Assembly (NCBI RefSeq): GCF_007992715.1
Contig: NZ_BKAU01000003.1
Coordinates: 145,524 to 209,523, forward strand
Direction: 5' to 3'
Length of the DNA: 64,000 bases
DNA from: Chitinophaga cymbidii
GTDB taxonomy: Bacteria > Bacteroidota > Bacteroidia > Chitinophagales > Chitinophagaceae
In this document: positions 1 through 7,614 of the stretch, piece by piece
Position numbering within the stretch: the stretch's first letter is position 1
Layout of the letters: each line of letters starts with the position of its first letter
The notes under the pieces: generated by a model
The model's database searches: none
What the model was told of the DNA's origin: nothing
What the model saw: the letters and a program-made list of their open reading frames with translations, nothing else
Position numbers and translations under genes: made by a program

Positions 1-146
1 ACTTCCAGCAGGTGCGCAATATCTGCACCCCCGCGCAGCAGCCGGCCTTCGATTCCATGGTGCAGCAGGTCATCCGCCGGATGAGCGGCCCCTGGAAGAA
101 AACCGTAAAGAAAGAGAAAGACAGCTTGAATACACAACATCACTAA
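1..146 (+). CDS. 3' end of a periplasmic Spy/heavy-metal-sensor-like protein (partial)
   Basis: The reading frame that starts at base 3 is open from the window edge and ends at a TAA at 144-146, giving 47 residues. The visible part is basic and helical, with a CTPAQQ-type motif followed by FDSMVQQVIRR. That pattern is common at the C-terminus of Bacteroidota periplasmic heavy-metal sensor or Spy/CpxP-like proteins, which bind metal or unfolded protein in the periplasm. The gene just downstream (182-586) is a small Spy-like protein in the same direction, 35 bp away, so the two are probably co-transcribed. The N-terminal signal and most of the protein lie outside the window, so the family call rests on a short tail and on context. 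Confidence 0.55.
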   Translation, partial: FQQVRNICTPAQQPAFDSMVQQVIRRMSGPWKKTVKKEKDSLNTQHH

Positions 147-181
147 AAACTCCCGTCAAACAACCCTCTAAACGATCCATC

Positions 182-586
182 ATGAAACAAAAGATCATGC
201 TTTTGCTGGCCTTTGCGCTGGCCTTGAACATCAGTGCCTTTGCACAGCAGGGCGGCGGTCAGCGCCGTTCCGTGGAAGAGCGTGTGAAAGCTACCATTGA
301 AAGGCTCACCAGCGAGCTGCAACTCACCAAAGAGCAGCAGGTGAAACTGGATACGGTATTCACCGATTCCTTTAAAGCCATGCAGAAAATGCGCGAAGAT
401 GCGCAGGCATCCGGCAACCGCCCGGACCGCGCGGCTTTTGAAAAGCTTAACACAGAAAGAAATGAAAAAGTAAAGGGCATCCTCAATGCTGAGCAGTACA
501 AAAAGTATGAGGAGCAAATGCAGGCCATGCGCCAGCGCGGTGGTAACCGTGGCGGCGGTGGCGGCGCCCGCGGCGGCGGAAGATAG
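182..586 (+). CDS. Small secreted Spy/LTxxQ-like periplasmic protein
   Basis: 134 residues. Residues 1-21 are a clear signal peptide (MKQK, a hydrophobic core, then AFAQ), so the mature protein is periplasmic. Residues 30-118 are charged and helical, with the LTKEQQ and ILNAEQYKKYEEQM elements typical of Spy/CpxP LTxxQ proteins, which act as ATP-independent periplasmic chaperones or envelope-stress sensors. The last 20 residues are almost only Gly and Arg (a GGGGGARGGGR tail), an unusual flexible basic end that could bind nucleic acid, membrane or peptidoglycan. It follows the partial gene by 35 bp and is closed by a strong terminator at 608-667. The family call is good; the role is inferred. 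Confidence 0.75.
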   Translation: MKQKIMLLLAFALALNISAFAQQGGGQRRSVEERVKATIERLTSELQLTKEQQVKLDTVFTDSFKAMQKMREDAQASGNRPDRAAFEKLNTERNEKVKGILNAEQYKKYEEQMQAMRQRGGNRGGGGGARGGGR

Positions 587-607
587 TTCCGCTCCGCTCA
601 TGACTTT

Positions 608-667
608 GGCCGTATTATGCTGCACTATAACGTAGAAGAATGCACGCAGCATAGTACGGCCTTTTTT
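608..667 (+). terminator. Rho-independent terminator after the Spy-like gene
   Basis: A 16-bp near-perfect stem (arms 608-623 and 646-661, one mismatch) is followed by six T residues at 662-667. It separates the Spy-like pair from the cardiolipin synthase gene. Confidence 0.9.
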
Positions 668-815
668 GTGCCCTCACGTCCGGAACACCGCCCGCCTTAT
701 TACCGCCCCACGCCCCGTTCCGCGCCCGCCCGCTTTACTTCCTTGCACCCGTGCCCGCCGAACACCTTTTGCTATCGCTGAATAACGTATTATTGTATAC
801 GTTTATCAACTCGAT

Positions 816-2288
816 ATGTGGCAATTCCTCCTGGATCACTGGCAATCCATCGGCATCATCATCCTGTACGGCCTCACTACGCTGGTGGCCATCAAAGCCC
901 TGCTGGAAACAAAGACCACCGGCAAAACGCTGGCATACCTCATGCTGCTGTTCTTCATCCCCGGCATCGGGGTGCTGGTGTACCTCATCGTAGGCATGAA
1001 CAGGAGAGTGAACCGCATTTACAGCCGCAAATGGCTCAGCAACGTGCGGTTGTCCGAACGCCTGAAAGCCTACCTGCAGCAGGAAAACCGGCAGACGCTC
1101 GTGGAGCATTCAGACCTGGTGAGCAACAAAACAGGCATCGCCCGCCTTTTGTTCCGTGATTCACTTTCTCCCATTACGGCAGACAACGAGGCCATCCTCC
1201 TCATCAACGGCGAAGAAAAATTCCCCCTGCTGCTGGAAACCCTCCGCGCCGCAAAACATCACATCCACCTCGAATACTACATCTTCGAAGAAGATATCAT
1301 CGGCCGCGAGGTCATGGAAGTGCTGAAAGAAAGAGCACGGGCCGGCGTGGAAGTACGTTTCATATACGATGATTTCGGCAGCGGCGACATCAACCGCCGC
1401 TTCCTGAAACAGATGCGCGCCGCCGGCATCCAGGTGTTCCCTTTCTACCGGGTACGGCTACTCGCTAACCGGCTCAATTACCGGAACCACCGCAAGATCG
1501 TGGTGGTGGACGGACATACCGGTTTCATCGGCGGTATCAATGTGGCAGACCGCTATATCAATGATCCCCGGTACCGCGATGCCCACCCCAAATGGCCCTT
1601 CTGGCGCGACACGCATCTTTGCATCAAAGGCGCCGGCGTGCACACGCTGCAGTTCCTTTTTATGGGCGACTGGAATTTCTGCGCGGAAATGGACATGCCC
1701 ATCACGCAGGAATATTTCCCCGATATCCCCGATACCGGCGACGACCTCGTGCAGATCGCCGCGAGCGGACCGGATTCCGAACGCTCTTCCATCATGCTGT
1801 CCTACCTCGCCGCCATCAACCAGGCCGAACGCTCCGTATTCATCACCACGCCTTATTTCATCCCCAACGATTCCATCCTGAACGCATTGCAGCAGGCCGC
1901 GCTCTCCGGCCGCGACGTTCGCCTGCTCGTGCCTTCCGAAAGCGACAGCAAAGTGGTGAACAAAGCATCCGAATCCTTCTTTGAAGACCTGCTCACCTGC
2001 GGCGTACGCATCTTCCGCTACAACAAAGGGTTCGTACATGCGAAAACGATGGTGGTGGACGAGAACCTTTCCGTGATAGGCACCGCCAACATGGACATCC
2101 GCAGCTTTGATTTCAATTTCGAAGTGAATGCGTTCGTGTACAGCAAGGAAATGAACTGGAAACTCACCGAAACCTTTTTGCAGGACCTGCTGCATTGCAC
2201 CGAGCTCACGCTGGAAACATGGGTGGAGCGGGGGCGGTGGAAGCGGCTAGGGGAGGCCGTGGTGCGGCTTTTCTCACCCTTGCTGTAA
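816..2288 (+). CDS. cls: Cardiolipin synthase (phospholipase D superfamily)
   Basis: 490 residues, the usual length for bacterial ClsA. Two membrane helices fill residues 8-62 (PLDc_N region). Two PLD catalytic motifs follow: H225-K227-D232 (NHRKIVVVDG) and H408-K410-D415 (VHAKTMVVDE). The enzyme joins two phosphatidylglycerols into cardiolipin and glycerol at the inner membrane through a phospho-histidine intermediate. The ATG at 816 is chosen because the hydrophobic N-terminus begins there. The gene stands alone after a terminator and is followed by an unrelated AT-rich ATPase gene. Both HKD motifs are intact, so it should be active. Confidence 0.95.
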   Translation: MWQFLLDHWQSIGIIILYGLTTLVAIKALLETKTTGKTLAYLMLLFFIPGIGVLVYLIVGMNRRVNRIYSRKWLSNVRLSERLKAYLQQENRQTLVEHSDLVSNKTGIARLLFRDSLSPITADNEAILLINGEEKFPLLLETLRAAKHHIHLEYYIFEEDIIGREVMEVLKERARAGVEVRFIYDDFGSGDINRRFLKQMRAAGIQVFPFYRVRLLANRLNYRNHRKIVVVDGHTGFIGGINVADRYINDPRYRDAHPKWPFWRDTHLCIKGAGVHTLQFLFMGDWNFCAEMDMPITQEYFPDIPDTGDDLVQIAASGPDSERSSIMLSYLAAINQAERSVFITTPYFIPNDSILNALQQAALSGRDVRLLVPSESDSKVVNKASESFFEDLLTCGVRIFRYNKGFVHAKTMVVDENLSVIGTANMDIRSFDFNFEVNAFVYSKEMNWKLTETFLQDLLHCTELTLETWVERGRWKRLGEAVVRLFSPLL

Positions 2289-2298
2289 AAGTTTTCTC

Positions 2299-2343
2299 TA
2301 TAAATGAAACTTTCCCTATTTTTGTATAAAATTTCATTTATAC
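2299..2343 (+). promoter_or_regulatory. Promoter -7 box inside nested inverted repeats, upstream of the ATPase gene
   Basis: TATTTTTG at 2317-2324 fits the Bacteroidota -7 consensus TAnnTTTG. It lies between two perfect 11-bp inverted arms, TATAAATGAAA (2299-2309) and TTTCATTTATA (2332-2342). A second dyad, GTATAAA-n6-TTTATAC, covers 2324-2343. The start codon at 2344 follows immediately. This looks like an operator or an RNA hairpin controlling initiation. No good -33 TTTG is visible. Confidence 0.55.
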
Positions 2344-3555
2344 ATGAAATTAATAGAAAGACCTGTTTACACAGGAAGGATAATTCCTTTTATCAACAAA
2401 CAAATCATTAAGGTATTAACCGGACAGCGTCGTGTCGGGAAAAGCTATGTTTTGCTTCAGTTAATGGACCATATCCGCAGCACTGATCCAGCAGCAAACA
2501 TTGTGTATATCAATATGGAACTGGATGAGTTTGTTCCCATCAAAACACACGCGGACCTGAGTGCTTATTTGAAAGACAAGTTTCCTTCAGATAAGAATAA
2601 CTACTTTTTTATAGACGAAGTCCAGGAGGTGGCTGCCTTCGAACGGACCTTACGCAGTTTACTGGCTAAGAATGTTTGTGATATCTACTGTACAGGTAGT
2701 AATGCAAATATGCTCTCCGGTGAGCTGGCTACTCATCTCGCCGGCAGGTATGTCGCCTTTCATATACATAGTTTGGGTTATAGGGAGTTTATAACTTTTC
2801 ATCAATTGGATAATACGCTTGATTCCGTGTTGAAGTATCTACGCTATGGTGGCATGCCTTTTTTGCCAAATATCGGGTTACAGGAAGATCTTCCCTTTGA
2901 ATACCTGCGTAATGTATATTCCACAATCCTGTTAAAAGATGTTGTAGCTCGTGAAAATATCCGGAATGTTTCTTTTCTGGAGAATCTGGTAGTATATCTG
3001 GCGAATAATACCGGTAGCCTGTTCTCGGCAAATAACATAAGCAAATATCTGAAATCGCAACGTGTTGACATGTCGCCCCAACTGACTATTAACTATTTGA
3101 GATCGCTTAGCAATTCCTATTTTATACACAAAGTAGCGCGTGCGGAAATAAATGGTCTGAAGATATTTGAGATTGGAGAGAAATATTACTTTGAGGATGT
3201 TGGACTGCGCAATGCAATCGTTGGGTTTAACCAGCGCGCAGATATTCATAAGCTGTTGGAAAATGCAGTCTATCTCCATTTGATACAGCAGGATTTCAGC
3301 GTTTTTGTTGGAAAAATGGAAGATAAAGAGATTGATTTCATAGGAATTAAAAACGCAACCAAATTGTACGTACAGGTTTGTCTTACACTTGATAACGATG
3401 GAACGGCGGCACAACGTGAATTTGGCAATCTCCTGAAGATCGAAGACAATTATCCGAAATATATAGTAACCTTAAATGATATTTCGACTGGCATAAGCAG
3501 GGAAGGAATCATTCATGTGAATCTGATAGATTTTCTGACTGCTGATCAAAGCTGA
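2344..3555 (+). CDS. AAA family ATPase with DUF4143-type C-terminus
   Basis: 403 residues. The P-loop GQRRVGKS is at residues 27-34, and a Walker B with FIDEVQ is near residue 92. The layout matches the prokaryotic AAA/DUF4143 ATPases: an N-terminal AAA_14 domain, then a winged-helix-like middle, then a C-terminal nuclease-like fold with EIDFIGIK near residue 333. The function of this family is poorly known; members are common and often horizontally moved, sometimes linked to toxin-antitoxin or defence loci. The coding sequence is much more AT-rich than its neighbours, which suggests recent acquisition. It stands alone between cls and an ArsR gene, and its start codon abuts a pair of nested inverted repeats. 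Confidence 0.85.
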   Translation: MKLIERPVYTGRIIPFINKQIIKVLTGQRRVGKSYVLLQLMDHIRSTDPAANIVYINMELDEFVPIKTHADLSAYLKDKFPSDKNNYFFIDEVQEVAAFERTLRSLLAKNVCDIYCTGSNANMLSGELATHLAGRYVAFHIHSLGYREFITFHQLDNTLDSVLKYLRYGGMPFLPNIGLQEDLPFEYLRNVYSTILLKDVVARENIRNVSFLENLVVYLANNTGSLFSANNISKYLKSQRVDMSPQLTINYLRSLSNSYFIHKVARAEINGLKIFEIGEKYYFEDVGLRNAIVGFNQRADIHKLLENAVYLHLIQQDFSVFVGKMEDKEIDFIGIKNATKLYVQVCLTLDNDGTAAQREFGNLLKIEDNYPKYIVTLNDISTGISREGIIHVNLIDFLTADQS

Positions 3556-3607
3556 AATACCGGTTTTCAAGGTTCTCTCCAAAAAACAAAAAAAATAAAT
3601 CGATAGA

Positions 3608-3638
3608 TTTCGATATTTCAAAAAAGTCCCTATATTTG
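3608..3638 (+). promoter_or_regulatory. Bacteroidota-type promoter overlapping an ATCGAT-rich operator
   Basis: TTTC (3608-3611), a 19-nt spacer, then TATATTTG (3631-3638) fits TTTG-n19-TAnnTTTG apart from the last base of the -33 box. The segment 3598-3617 repeats ATCGAT/TTCGAT motifs around the -33 box, a plausible ArsR operator. The -7 box ends only 4 nt before the first ATG (3643). The mRNA would therefore be nearly leaderless, or translation starts at the in-frame ATG at 3661. Confidence 0.65.
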
Positions 3639-3642
3639 CATC

Positions 3643-3918
3643 ATGAACGCAGCGATAGCGATGGTTGAAAAAGCAGCGAATGCACTCGCAGACAAGCACA
3701 GGATGGCGATTCTCATGAATATCGCCTGTAACAACTGTGTCTGCTGCGGAGAGATCAAGGATCTGACCAGCCTTTCGCAACCGACGGTTTCCCATCACAT
3801 CAAGATCCTCGTGGATAGCGGCGTGCTCATCAGCACAAAAGAAGGCCGCAACATCCAGCTGACGATCAATAAAGAGATGATGAAGCAGCTGTCCATGTTC
3901 TTCCTGCAATTGAGTTGA
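3643..3918 (+). CDS. ArsR-family winged-helix regulator
   Basis: 91 residues from the first ATG, or 85 from the ATG at 3661. The promoter -7 box ends at 3638, so 3661 may be the true start. The HTH with LSQPTVSHHIKIL, near residues 46-58, is the standard ArsR recognition helix. A cysteine group, CNNCVCCGE, lies near residues 29-37 in the region used by many ArsR/SmtB sensors for soft-metal or redox sensing, so a metal, arsenite-like or redox ligand is likely. No metal transporter or arsenate reductase is adjacent, so it is an orphan here. ATCGAT-type dyads flank the gene on both sides, which suggests self-regulation. The family call is firm; the ligand is inferred. Confidence 0.88.
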   Translation: MNAAIAMVEKAANALADKHRMAILMNIACNNCVCCGEIKDLTSLSQPTVSHHIKILVDSGVLISTKEGRNIQLTINKEMMKQLSMFFLQLS

Positions 3919-3935
3919 CTTTTTTTTGGGTAAAT

Positions 3936-3945
3936 ATATCGATAT
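3936..3945. promoter_or_regulatory. ATATCGATAT palindrome downstream of the ArsR gene
   Basis: A 10-bp perfect palindrome sits 18 bp after the ArsR stop in an AT-rich stretch. It shares the ATCGAT core with the segment around the ArsR promoter. It may be a second operator of the same regulator; no gene with an obvious promoter starts right next to it. Confidence 0.35.
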
Positions 3946-3997
3946 TCTTAAATAAATCTATATAAACTCAACATACATCCAACCGTCAGCCACCGAT

Positions 3998-4033
3998 CCG
4001 GCCCGCAGCAATTTGGGCATTGCTGCAGGCCGG
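3998..4033. other. Strong GC-rich hairpin in the ArsR-thioesterase gap
   Basis: Two 15-base arms (3998-4012 and 4019-4033) pair with one mismatch around a 6-base loop. No T-tract follows on either strand, so it is not an ordinary terminator. The 303-bp gap 3919-4221 also holds the palindrome at 3936 and a terminator-like hairpin at 4160; I see no supported gene in it. Confidence 0.5.
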
Positions 4034-4159
4034 GGAGGGGCGGACGGTAGACCAAAAGACGAGTAAAAGATACAATCGTGGGTTGTTAATTAGTAAGACT
4101 GCATATTTTCATGATCCCATTGTAACCCTGATGCGTTTAAAACAAATTGACATAGCAAT

Positions 4160-4192
4160 GCCGGGCAGTTTCGCACTGATCCCGGCTTTTTT
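4160..4192 (+). terminator. Rho-independent terminator before the thioesterase gene
   Basis: GCCGGG (4160-4165) pairs with CCCGGC (4181-4186), with an inner CAGT/ACTG stem, followed by six T residues (4187-4192). It probably ends transcripts coming from the ArsR side and insulates the thioesterase gene at 4222. Confidence 0.75.
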
Positions 4193-4221
4193 GTTACATT
4201 CACCTTTCAAAATCATGCAAT

Positions 4222-4704
4222 ATGATCATCACGGAACCGGAAGCATCCTACCAGGTCCGCTTCAATGATTGCGATCCTTTCGGGCATTTGAACAACGCCG
4301 CTTACATCAATTATTTCATGAACGCCCGCGAAGATCATCTGGCCGCTTCCTACGGACTGCACCTGAAGGAATACGCGGCAAAAGGTCTTGGCTGGGTGGT
4401 TTCGCAGCACCAGATCGTATATCTGAAACCCGCTTTCGTAGCGGAAAAAGTGCACATCTTTTCCCGCGTGCCGGAATTTTCCAACAGCCACATCCTCGTG
4501 GAAATGTGGATGACGGACGAAGCAAAAAAGAAAATAAAATCCTTCCTCTGGTCAAGGTTCGTGCACATCGATCTGAAAACCGGCAAACGCGCCGAACATA
4601 ACCCGGAACTGATGACGCTCCTGGAACAGATAAAGGTGGATCATACCGGCATCGGCAGCTTTGAAGACAGGGTAGCCGCCGTACAGTCATCCCTCTCCAT
4701 CTAA
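4222..4704 (+). CDS. Acyl-CoA thioesterase, 4HBT/YbgC-type hotdog fold
   Basis: 160 residues forming one hotdog domain. The motif FNDCDPFGHLNNAAYINYF, near residues 14-32, carries the catalytic Asp and the GHLNN signature of 4-hydroxybenzoyl-CoA-thioesterase-like enzymes, which hydrolyse acyl-CoA or acyl-ACP thioesters in the cytoplasm. Length is close to the family norm with a short C-terminal extension. The gene is monocistronic, between a terminator-like hairpin and the TetR promoter at 4723. The acyl chain it acts on cannot be read from the sequence. The ATG at 4222 precedes the first beta strand by few residues and leaves the domain complete. Confidence 0.85.
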   Translation: MIITEPEASYQVRFNDCDPFGHLNNAAYINYFMNAREDHLAASYGLHLKEYAAKGLGWVVSQHQIVYLKPAFVAEKVHIFSRVPEFSNSHILVEMWMTDEAKKKIKSFLWSRFVHIDLKTGKRAEHNPELMTLLEQIKVDHTGIGSFEDRVAAVQSSLSI

Positions 4705-4722
4705 AAAAAATCCGCGCAAAAA

Positions 4723-4753
4723 TTTGGAAGATTGTTTCGATTCCCTACCTTTG
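4723..4753 (+). promoter_or_regulatory. Promoter of the TetR gene
   Basis: TTTG (4723-4726), a 19-nt spacer, then TACCTTTG (4746-4753) is an exact match to the Bacteroidota TTTG-n19-TAnnTTTG consensus. It lies 36 nt upstream of the ATG at 4790, with the operator palindrome between promoter and start. Confidence 0.85.
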
Positions 4754-4760
4754 TCTAGAG

Positions 4761-4778
4761 TTTAACCAATTGGTTAAA
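4761..4778. promoter_or_regulatory. TetR operator: perfect 18-bp palindrome
   Basis: TTTAACCAATTGGTTAAA is fully palindromic and sits just downstream of the TetR promoter -7 box, a position suited to autorepression by blocking transcription start. A close copy lies upstream of the efflux operon at 5416-5431. Confidence 0.85.
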
Positions 4779-4789
4779 TAAATCAGTTG

Positions 4790-5398
4790 ATGCAAACGAA
4801 CAATACCACAGAACAACAGATCATAGCTGCCGCCAGGAAGATATTTGTGCAGAAAGGTTTAGCAGGAGCGCGCATGCAGGATATTGCGGACGAGGCTGGT
4901 ATTAACAAGGCGATGCTGCATTACTATTACCGCAGCAAGGACAAATTGTTCGAGATCGTTTTTGATGAAGCCGTTTCGCAGCTGCTGGCAGGGGTGAACG
5001 ATATTTTCGAGAAGGACATGCCGGCGCGGGAAAAGATAGTGGCGGCGGTAGAACACTACATCACCTCCCTGAACAAGGCGCCGTACCTTCCTTTGTTTGT
5101 TGTGCACGAGATCAGTCAGAATCCCGAACGCATCCTGCAGAAATTTTCCAATACGGCGCTGTTGCCGAACATGCGGATGTTCCTGAAAGAGTTGGCGGTG
5201 GAAATGGAAAACGGCACAATGCGCAAGGTCGATCCCTGGCAACTGATGGTCAGCCTCATCTCCATGTGCGTGTTCCCCTTCGTTGGAAGACCCTTGCTGC
5301 AGGCCATCTTCCAGGTGAATGACAAGGCTTTTGCCAAAACGATGGAAGACAGGAAAAAGTTCATTACCGATTTTGTGCTGACCTCATTGAAGCCCTGA
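4790..5398 (+). CDS. TetR/AcrR-family repressor of the adjacent efflux operon
   Basis: 202 residues from the ATG at 4790; a TTG three bases upstream is less likely. Residues 6-50 are the TetR HTH (AARKIFVQKGL, MQDIADEAGINKAMLHYYY), followed by an all-helical ligand and dimer domain. TetR proteins repress efflux genes until a ligand binds. Its own promoter carries an 18-bp palindrome, and a near copy sits in the 48-bp gap before the tolC-like gene at 5447. The gene order TetR, MFP, ABC, permeases matches E. coli cecR/ybhGFSR. The inducer is unknown; antibiotics or hydrophobic compounds are plausible by analogy only. Confidence 0.92.
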   Translation: MQTNNTTEQQIIAAARKIFVQKGLAGARMQDIADEAGINKAMLHYYYRSKDKLFEIVFDEAVSQLLAGVNDIFEKDMPAREKIVAAVEHYITSLNKAPYLPLFVVHEISQNPERILQKFSNTALLPNMRMFLKELAVEMENGTMRKVDPWQLMVSLISMCVFPFVGRPLLQAIFQVNDKAFAKTMEDRKKFITDFVLTSLKP

Positions 5399-5415
5399 TT
5401 TTTTTTGCCATGCAA

Positions 5416-5431
5416 TTAACCAAATAGTTAA
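5416..5431. promoter_or_regulatory. Second TetR operator, before the efflux operon
   Basis: TTAACCAAATAGTTAA matches 14 of 16 positions of the core of the palindrome at 4761-4778. It lies 16 bp before the ATG of the TolC-like gene, which predicts TetR control of the whole efflux operon. Confidence 0.78.
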
Positions 5432-5446
5432 ATAAACGAGTTAATT

Positions 5447-6706
5447 ATGAGATGCTTACCTCCGCTGCTTTTGCTGATGCTGTCCTTACAGCTTTCCGCG
5501 CAGGAACCGGTCCTGAGCCTGGACTCCGCGCAGCAGCAAGCGCGGCAAAACTATCCGCTGCTGCGGCAGCAGGAAGTGCAGGACAATATTACGCGCCTGC
5601 AGCTCCGCAATATAAAGACGAACTACCTGCCGCAGGTGGAGTTGAACGGACAGGCCACTTACCAGTCCGCCGTGACTTCCATTCCCATCAAGCTACCGAA
5701 CATGGACATCCCCGAGCTGTCGAAAGACCAGTACAAGGCTACCATCGATGTGAAGCAACTGATCTACGACGGCGGGGCAACGGCCAGCCAGCGCGACTTG
5801 CAGCTGGCGCAGCAGCAGGCCGAGAACCAGAAGACCGAAGTGGAATTGTATAAACTGCGGCAGCAGGTATTGCAGGTCTATTTCAACGCGCTGCTCTGGA
5901 ACGAGCACATCGCCGCGAGGGAGCAGATGATGGCGGAAATGAAACAACGCAAAGAGCGCCTGCAGGCAGGCGTGGAAAACGGCACGGTGCTCGCCAGCCA
6001 GGTAGACCAGCTGCAGGCGGAATTACTGAAAACGGAACAGCAGCATTTTGAAGCGAAGACCGGGCGGACGGCCGCATACAAAGTATTGTCGCTGCTCACC
6101 GGTAAAGACGTTCCCGAAAACACCCGCCTTCAGCTGCCCGCCGCCGCACAGGAGAAAAGCGAAGCGCTGAACCGTCCGGAGTTACGTTTGTTCAGACTAC
6201 AGACGGACGTATTGCAGCAGCAATCGAAACTCACCGGCACCCGCGCCATGCCGAAGGTCAGCGCATTTGCACAAGGCGGCTACGGCAGGCCCGGCCTCAA
6301 CATGTTGGAAAACAAATTCGATTTTTATTACCTCGCCGGCCTCCGCCTGAACTGGACGCTCTGGAACTGGCGGAAGGACCGCACCGAACGCGCCATCATC
6401 CGCGAGCAGGAAGAGAACATACAAACGCAATCCGACGCCTTTGCGCTGAATACCCGCGTGCAGCTGCAGCAGCAGTCTTCCGAGATCGCCAACCTCACCG
6501 GCGCCATTGAAAGGGACAGGGAGATCGTGGAGCTGCGCACGAAAGTAAAGAACGTGTCCGCCGCGCAGCTGGACAACGGCGTGCTCACGGTGCATGATTA
6601 CCTCACGGACCTCAATGCCGAAACGCAGGCGGTGATCGCGCAGCGCACGCACGAGATCCAGTTGGTGTACGCAACATTATATTACCAGGTTATTAAAGGA
6701 TATTAA
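5447..6706 (+). CDS. TolC-family outer membrane efflux channel
   Basis: 419 residues with a signal peptide (residues 1-18, LSLQLSAQ). The body shows the two TolC structural repeats: long amphipathic Gln/Glu-rich coiled coils (about 45-215 and 235-410) with beta-strand segments such as LPQVELNGQATYQS and PKVSAFAQGGYG. The protein forms the outer-membrane and periplasmic tunnel of a tripartite exporter. It is the first gene of the operon, with a TetR operator in front, and the adaptor gene starts 1 bp after its stop. E. coli ybhGFSR has no own TolC gene, so the presence of one here makes a self-contained exporter. Confidence 0.92.
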   Translation: MRCLPPLLLLMLSLQLSAQEPVLSLDSAQQQARQNYPLLRQQEVQDNITRLQLRNIKTNYLPQVELNGQATYQSAVTSIPIKLPNMDIPELSKDQYKATIDVKQLIYDGGATASQRDLQLAQQQAENQKTEVELYKLRQQVLQVYFNALLWNEHIAAREQMMAEMKQRKERLQAGVENGTVLASQVDQLQAELLKTEQQHFEAKTGRTAAYKVLSLLTGKDVPENTRLQLPAAAQEKSEALNRPELRLFRLQTDVLQQQSKLTGTRAMPKVSAFAQGGYGRPGLNMLENKFDFYYLAGLRLNWTLWNWRKDRTERAIIREQEENIQTQSDAFALNTRVQLQQQSSEIANLTGAIERDREIVELRTKVKNVSAAQLDNGVLTVHDYLTDLNAETQAVIAQRTHEIQLVYATLYYQVIKGY

Positions 6707-6707
6707 T

Positions 6708-7610
6708 ATGAACTATACAACCCTCACGGCTATACTTTTTACCGTTCTCTTCGCCGCCTGCAATTCCAATGACGATGCGGCCGATGCCTATGGCAATTTT
6801 GAATCCACGGAGATCATCGTGTCCGCCGAAGCCACCGGCAGGATCCTGCAGTTCGATGTGGAAGAAGGCGCGGTACTGCCCGCCCATGCTGTTGTAGGCG
6901 GCATCGATTCCACGCAGCTGAACCTGAAGAAAGCGCAGCTGGGCGCCAATATCAAAGCCGTGCTCAGCAAGCGGCCGGACGTTTCGCCGCAGCTGGAAGT
7001 GATCCGCCAGCAGATCGCCACGCAGCAGCGGGAGAAAAAAAGAGTGGAAAACCTGCTCAAGGCCAATGCCGCCACCACCAAGCAGCTGGACGATATCAAC
7101 GCGCAGATAGCCGTACTGGAAAAGCAGTACGCCTCCACCGCATCGTCCCTCAACACGCAGGTCAGCGGCCTGACCAGCGAAACGCAGCCGCTGCAGTACC
7201 AGGTGGAACAGGTGCAGGAGCAGCTCGCGCAGTCCCGCATCGTGAATCCCGTACAAGGCACGGTGCTCACGAAGTACGTAGAGAATGGCGAAGTGGTGAA
7301 CTTCGGCAAGCCGCTGTACAAAATTGCAGACCTCCGCACCATGTACCTCCGCGCCTACATCGCCGGGGACCAGCTGGGGCAGTTCAAGGTAGGGCAGGCC
7401 GTTACCGTGCAGACAGACCTGCCGGACGGCGCCATGAAAAGCTGGAACGGCACCGTAAGCTGGGTTGCGTCTGAAGCGGAGTTCACGCCCAAGACCATCC
7501 AGACGAAAGACGAACGGGTACAGCTCGTATACGCATTGAAGGTAAAAGTACAGAACGACGGCAGCCTGAAGATCGGCATGCCCGGAGAGATCAGGTTATC
7601 TAAAAACTAA
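6708..7610 (+). CDS. HlyD/YbhG-type membrane fusion lipoprotein
   Basis: 300 residues. The N-terminus ends in a lipobox (LFAAC, Cys18), so the mature adaptor is probably lipid-anchored to the inner membrane rather than held by a helix. A biotinyl-lipoyl-like half motif (ATGRILQFDVEEGAVL, about residues 42-57) and its partner (SRIVNPVQGTVLTKYVENGE) flank an alpha-helical hairpin rich in Gln and Lys (about 75-165). A beta-barrel and proximal domain follow. The adaptor bridges the ABC-2 pump and the TolC channel. It is 1 bp after the TolC gene and 4 bp before the first ATPase, in one operon. Confidence 0.9.
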   Translation: MNYTTLTAILFTVLFAACNSNDDAADAYGNFESTEIIVSAEATGRILQFDVEEGAVLPAHAVVGGIDSTQLNLKKAQLGANIKAVLSKRPDVSPQLEVIRQQIATQQREKKRVENLLKANAATTKQLDDINAQIAVLEKQYASTASSLNTQVSGLTSETQPLQYQVEQVQEQLAQSRIVNPVQGTVLTKYVENGEVVNFGKPLYKIADLRTMYLRAYIAGDQLGQFKVGQAVTVQTDLPDGAMKSWNGTVSWVASEAEFTPKTIQTKDERVQLVYALKVKVQNDGSLKIGMPGEIRLSKN

Positions 7611-7614
7611 CGGT

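Noticed and set aside
4020..4268. 82-codon open frame before the thioesterase gene
   Set aside because: It starts inside the hairpin at 3998-4033, runs through a terminator and overlaps the thioesterase start. No domain is seen.
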